Shown here one piece after another: positions 5,947 through 6,124 of a stretch of DNA of 6,124 bases. This stretch comes from an uncultured Oscillospiraceae bacterium (lineage in GTDB: Bacteria; Bacillota; Clostridia; Oscillospirales; Oscillospiraceae). The notes below the pieces were generated by a model. It was not told where the DNA came from. It was given only the letters and a program-made list of their open reading frames with translations, and searched no databases. The stretch is taken from positions 1 to 6,124 of the forward strand of contig CAUBQU010000089.1 of assembly GCA_958438185.1 (NCBI GenBank), given 5' to 3'. The translations under genes were made by a program, and so were the position numbers. The stretch's first letter is position 1, and each line of letters starts with the position of its first letter.

Positions 5947-6020
5947 TGCTGCCAGCGGGCATGCGGCAGCAGGGGAAAACAATCACGAAACAAAATGCCC
6001 GGCCCTTGCATCTCGTTTCG
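5947..6020 (-). other. Structured mRNA leader of the 139-residue gene (two hairpins)
   Basis: From the expected start near 6025 to the ATG the leader is about 100 bases. The promoter-proximal hairpin pairs 6015-6020 with 5986-5991 (6 bp) and, past a 3-by-3 internal loop, 6008-6011 with 5995-5998 (4 bp). The second pairs 5965-5971 with 5947-5953 (7 bp, 11-base loop) and ends 7 bases before the ribosome binding site. I cannot match this to a known riboswitch class, and no run of T follows either stem that would make a clear terminator. Confidence 0.45.
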
Positions 6021-6031
6021 CCTACTACTGT

Positions 6032-6060
6032 ATTATACACGAATCCGGCGCTAAATTCTA
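6032..6060 (-). promoter_or_regulatory. Promoter of the 139-residue gene
   Basis: A perfect minus-strand TATAAT at 6032-6037. Seventeen bases upstream of it lies TAGAAT (6055-6060), a weak -35 with 3 of 6 matches, so the promoter may need an activator or depend mostly on its -10. Transcription would start near 6025. Confidence 0.55.
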
Positions 6061-6089
6061 CTAAAAAAACGATTCTGTGAAAATTTATC

Positions 6090-6118
6090 TTGTTTTCCCG
6101 GGGCAAATCGCATATGAT
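6090..6118 (+). promoter_or_regulatory. Possible outward promoter at the right edge
   Basis: TTGTTT (6090-6095) and TATGAT (6113-6118, 5 of 6) stand 17 bases apart on the plus strand, preceded by A/T-rich DNA from about 6051. It would transcribe a gene beyond the window, divergent from the 139-residue gene. The -35 is weak (3 of 6), and no coding start is visible to support it. Confidence 0.35.
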
Positions 6119-6124
6119 AGAGAG

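Noticed and set aside
5926..5982. Nineteen extra N-terminal residues on the 139-residue protein
   Set aside because: The AGGAGG at 5934-5939 is placed exactly for the ATG at 5925, and no ribosome binding site is seen for the upstream ATG.

Overview
The window looks like chromosomal DNA from a GC-rich, low-oxygen member of the Firmicutes. A gut Negativicutes or Oscillospiraceae-type organism is my best guess. The guess rests on consistently strong AGGAGG-type ribosome binding sites, a strong preference for GC-ending codons, rho-independent terminators and sigma-A-like promoters, and on the type of phenylacetate-CoA ligase plus ACT protein present. No rRNA or other phylogenetic marker lies in the window, so the assignment is an inference. 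I see no tRNA, rRNA, CRISPR array, insertion sequence or phage gene.

Layout. Positions 1-4916 hold four tightly packed plus-strand genes separated by about 28-32 bases, very probably one operon whose start lies left of the window: (1) an acyl-CoA synthetase of the AMP-forming family, missing its N-terminus; (2) a sodium:solute symporter of the SSS family; (3) a PaaK-type aryl-CoA ligase; (4) a small protein made of two ACT domains. Positions 4917-5004 are a convergent gap with two abutting perfect hairpins; the first is a strong terminator for the minus strand. Positions 5005-5925 hold two minus-strand genes that are separately transcribed: a 110-residue carboxymuconolactone decarboxylase (CMD)-family protein with its own promoter and GC hairpin leader, and upstream of it a 139-residue acidic protein I do not recognise, with its own terminator and a leader of about 100 bases that can fold into two hairpins. 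Positions 5926-6124 are non-coding: the leader and promoter of the 139-residue gene, and near the right edge a possible promoter pointing out of the window.

How the genes may work together. The operon reads as a unit for taking up a carboxylic acid with sodium and activating it to a CoA thioester: one transporter and two unrelated classes of AMP-forming CoA ligase. The ACT protein is the usual partner of PaaK in anaerobes and may sense an amino acid or a related ligand. The substrate cannot be read from the sequence; an aromatic or branched acid linked to amino-acid fermentation is a reasonable hypothesis. The two minus-strand genes have no evident link to the operon.

I did not find a clearly new multi-gene system. 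The items most worth a second look are the double hairpin at 4938-5009, the structured leader of the 139-residue gene, that protein itself, and the pairing of two CoA ligases with one symporter.
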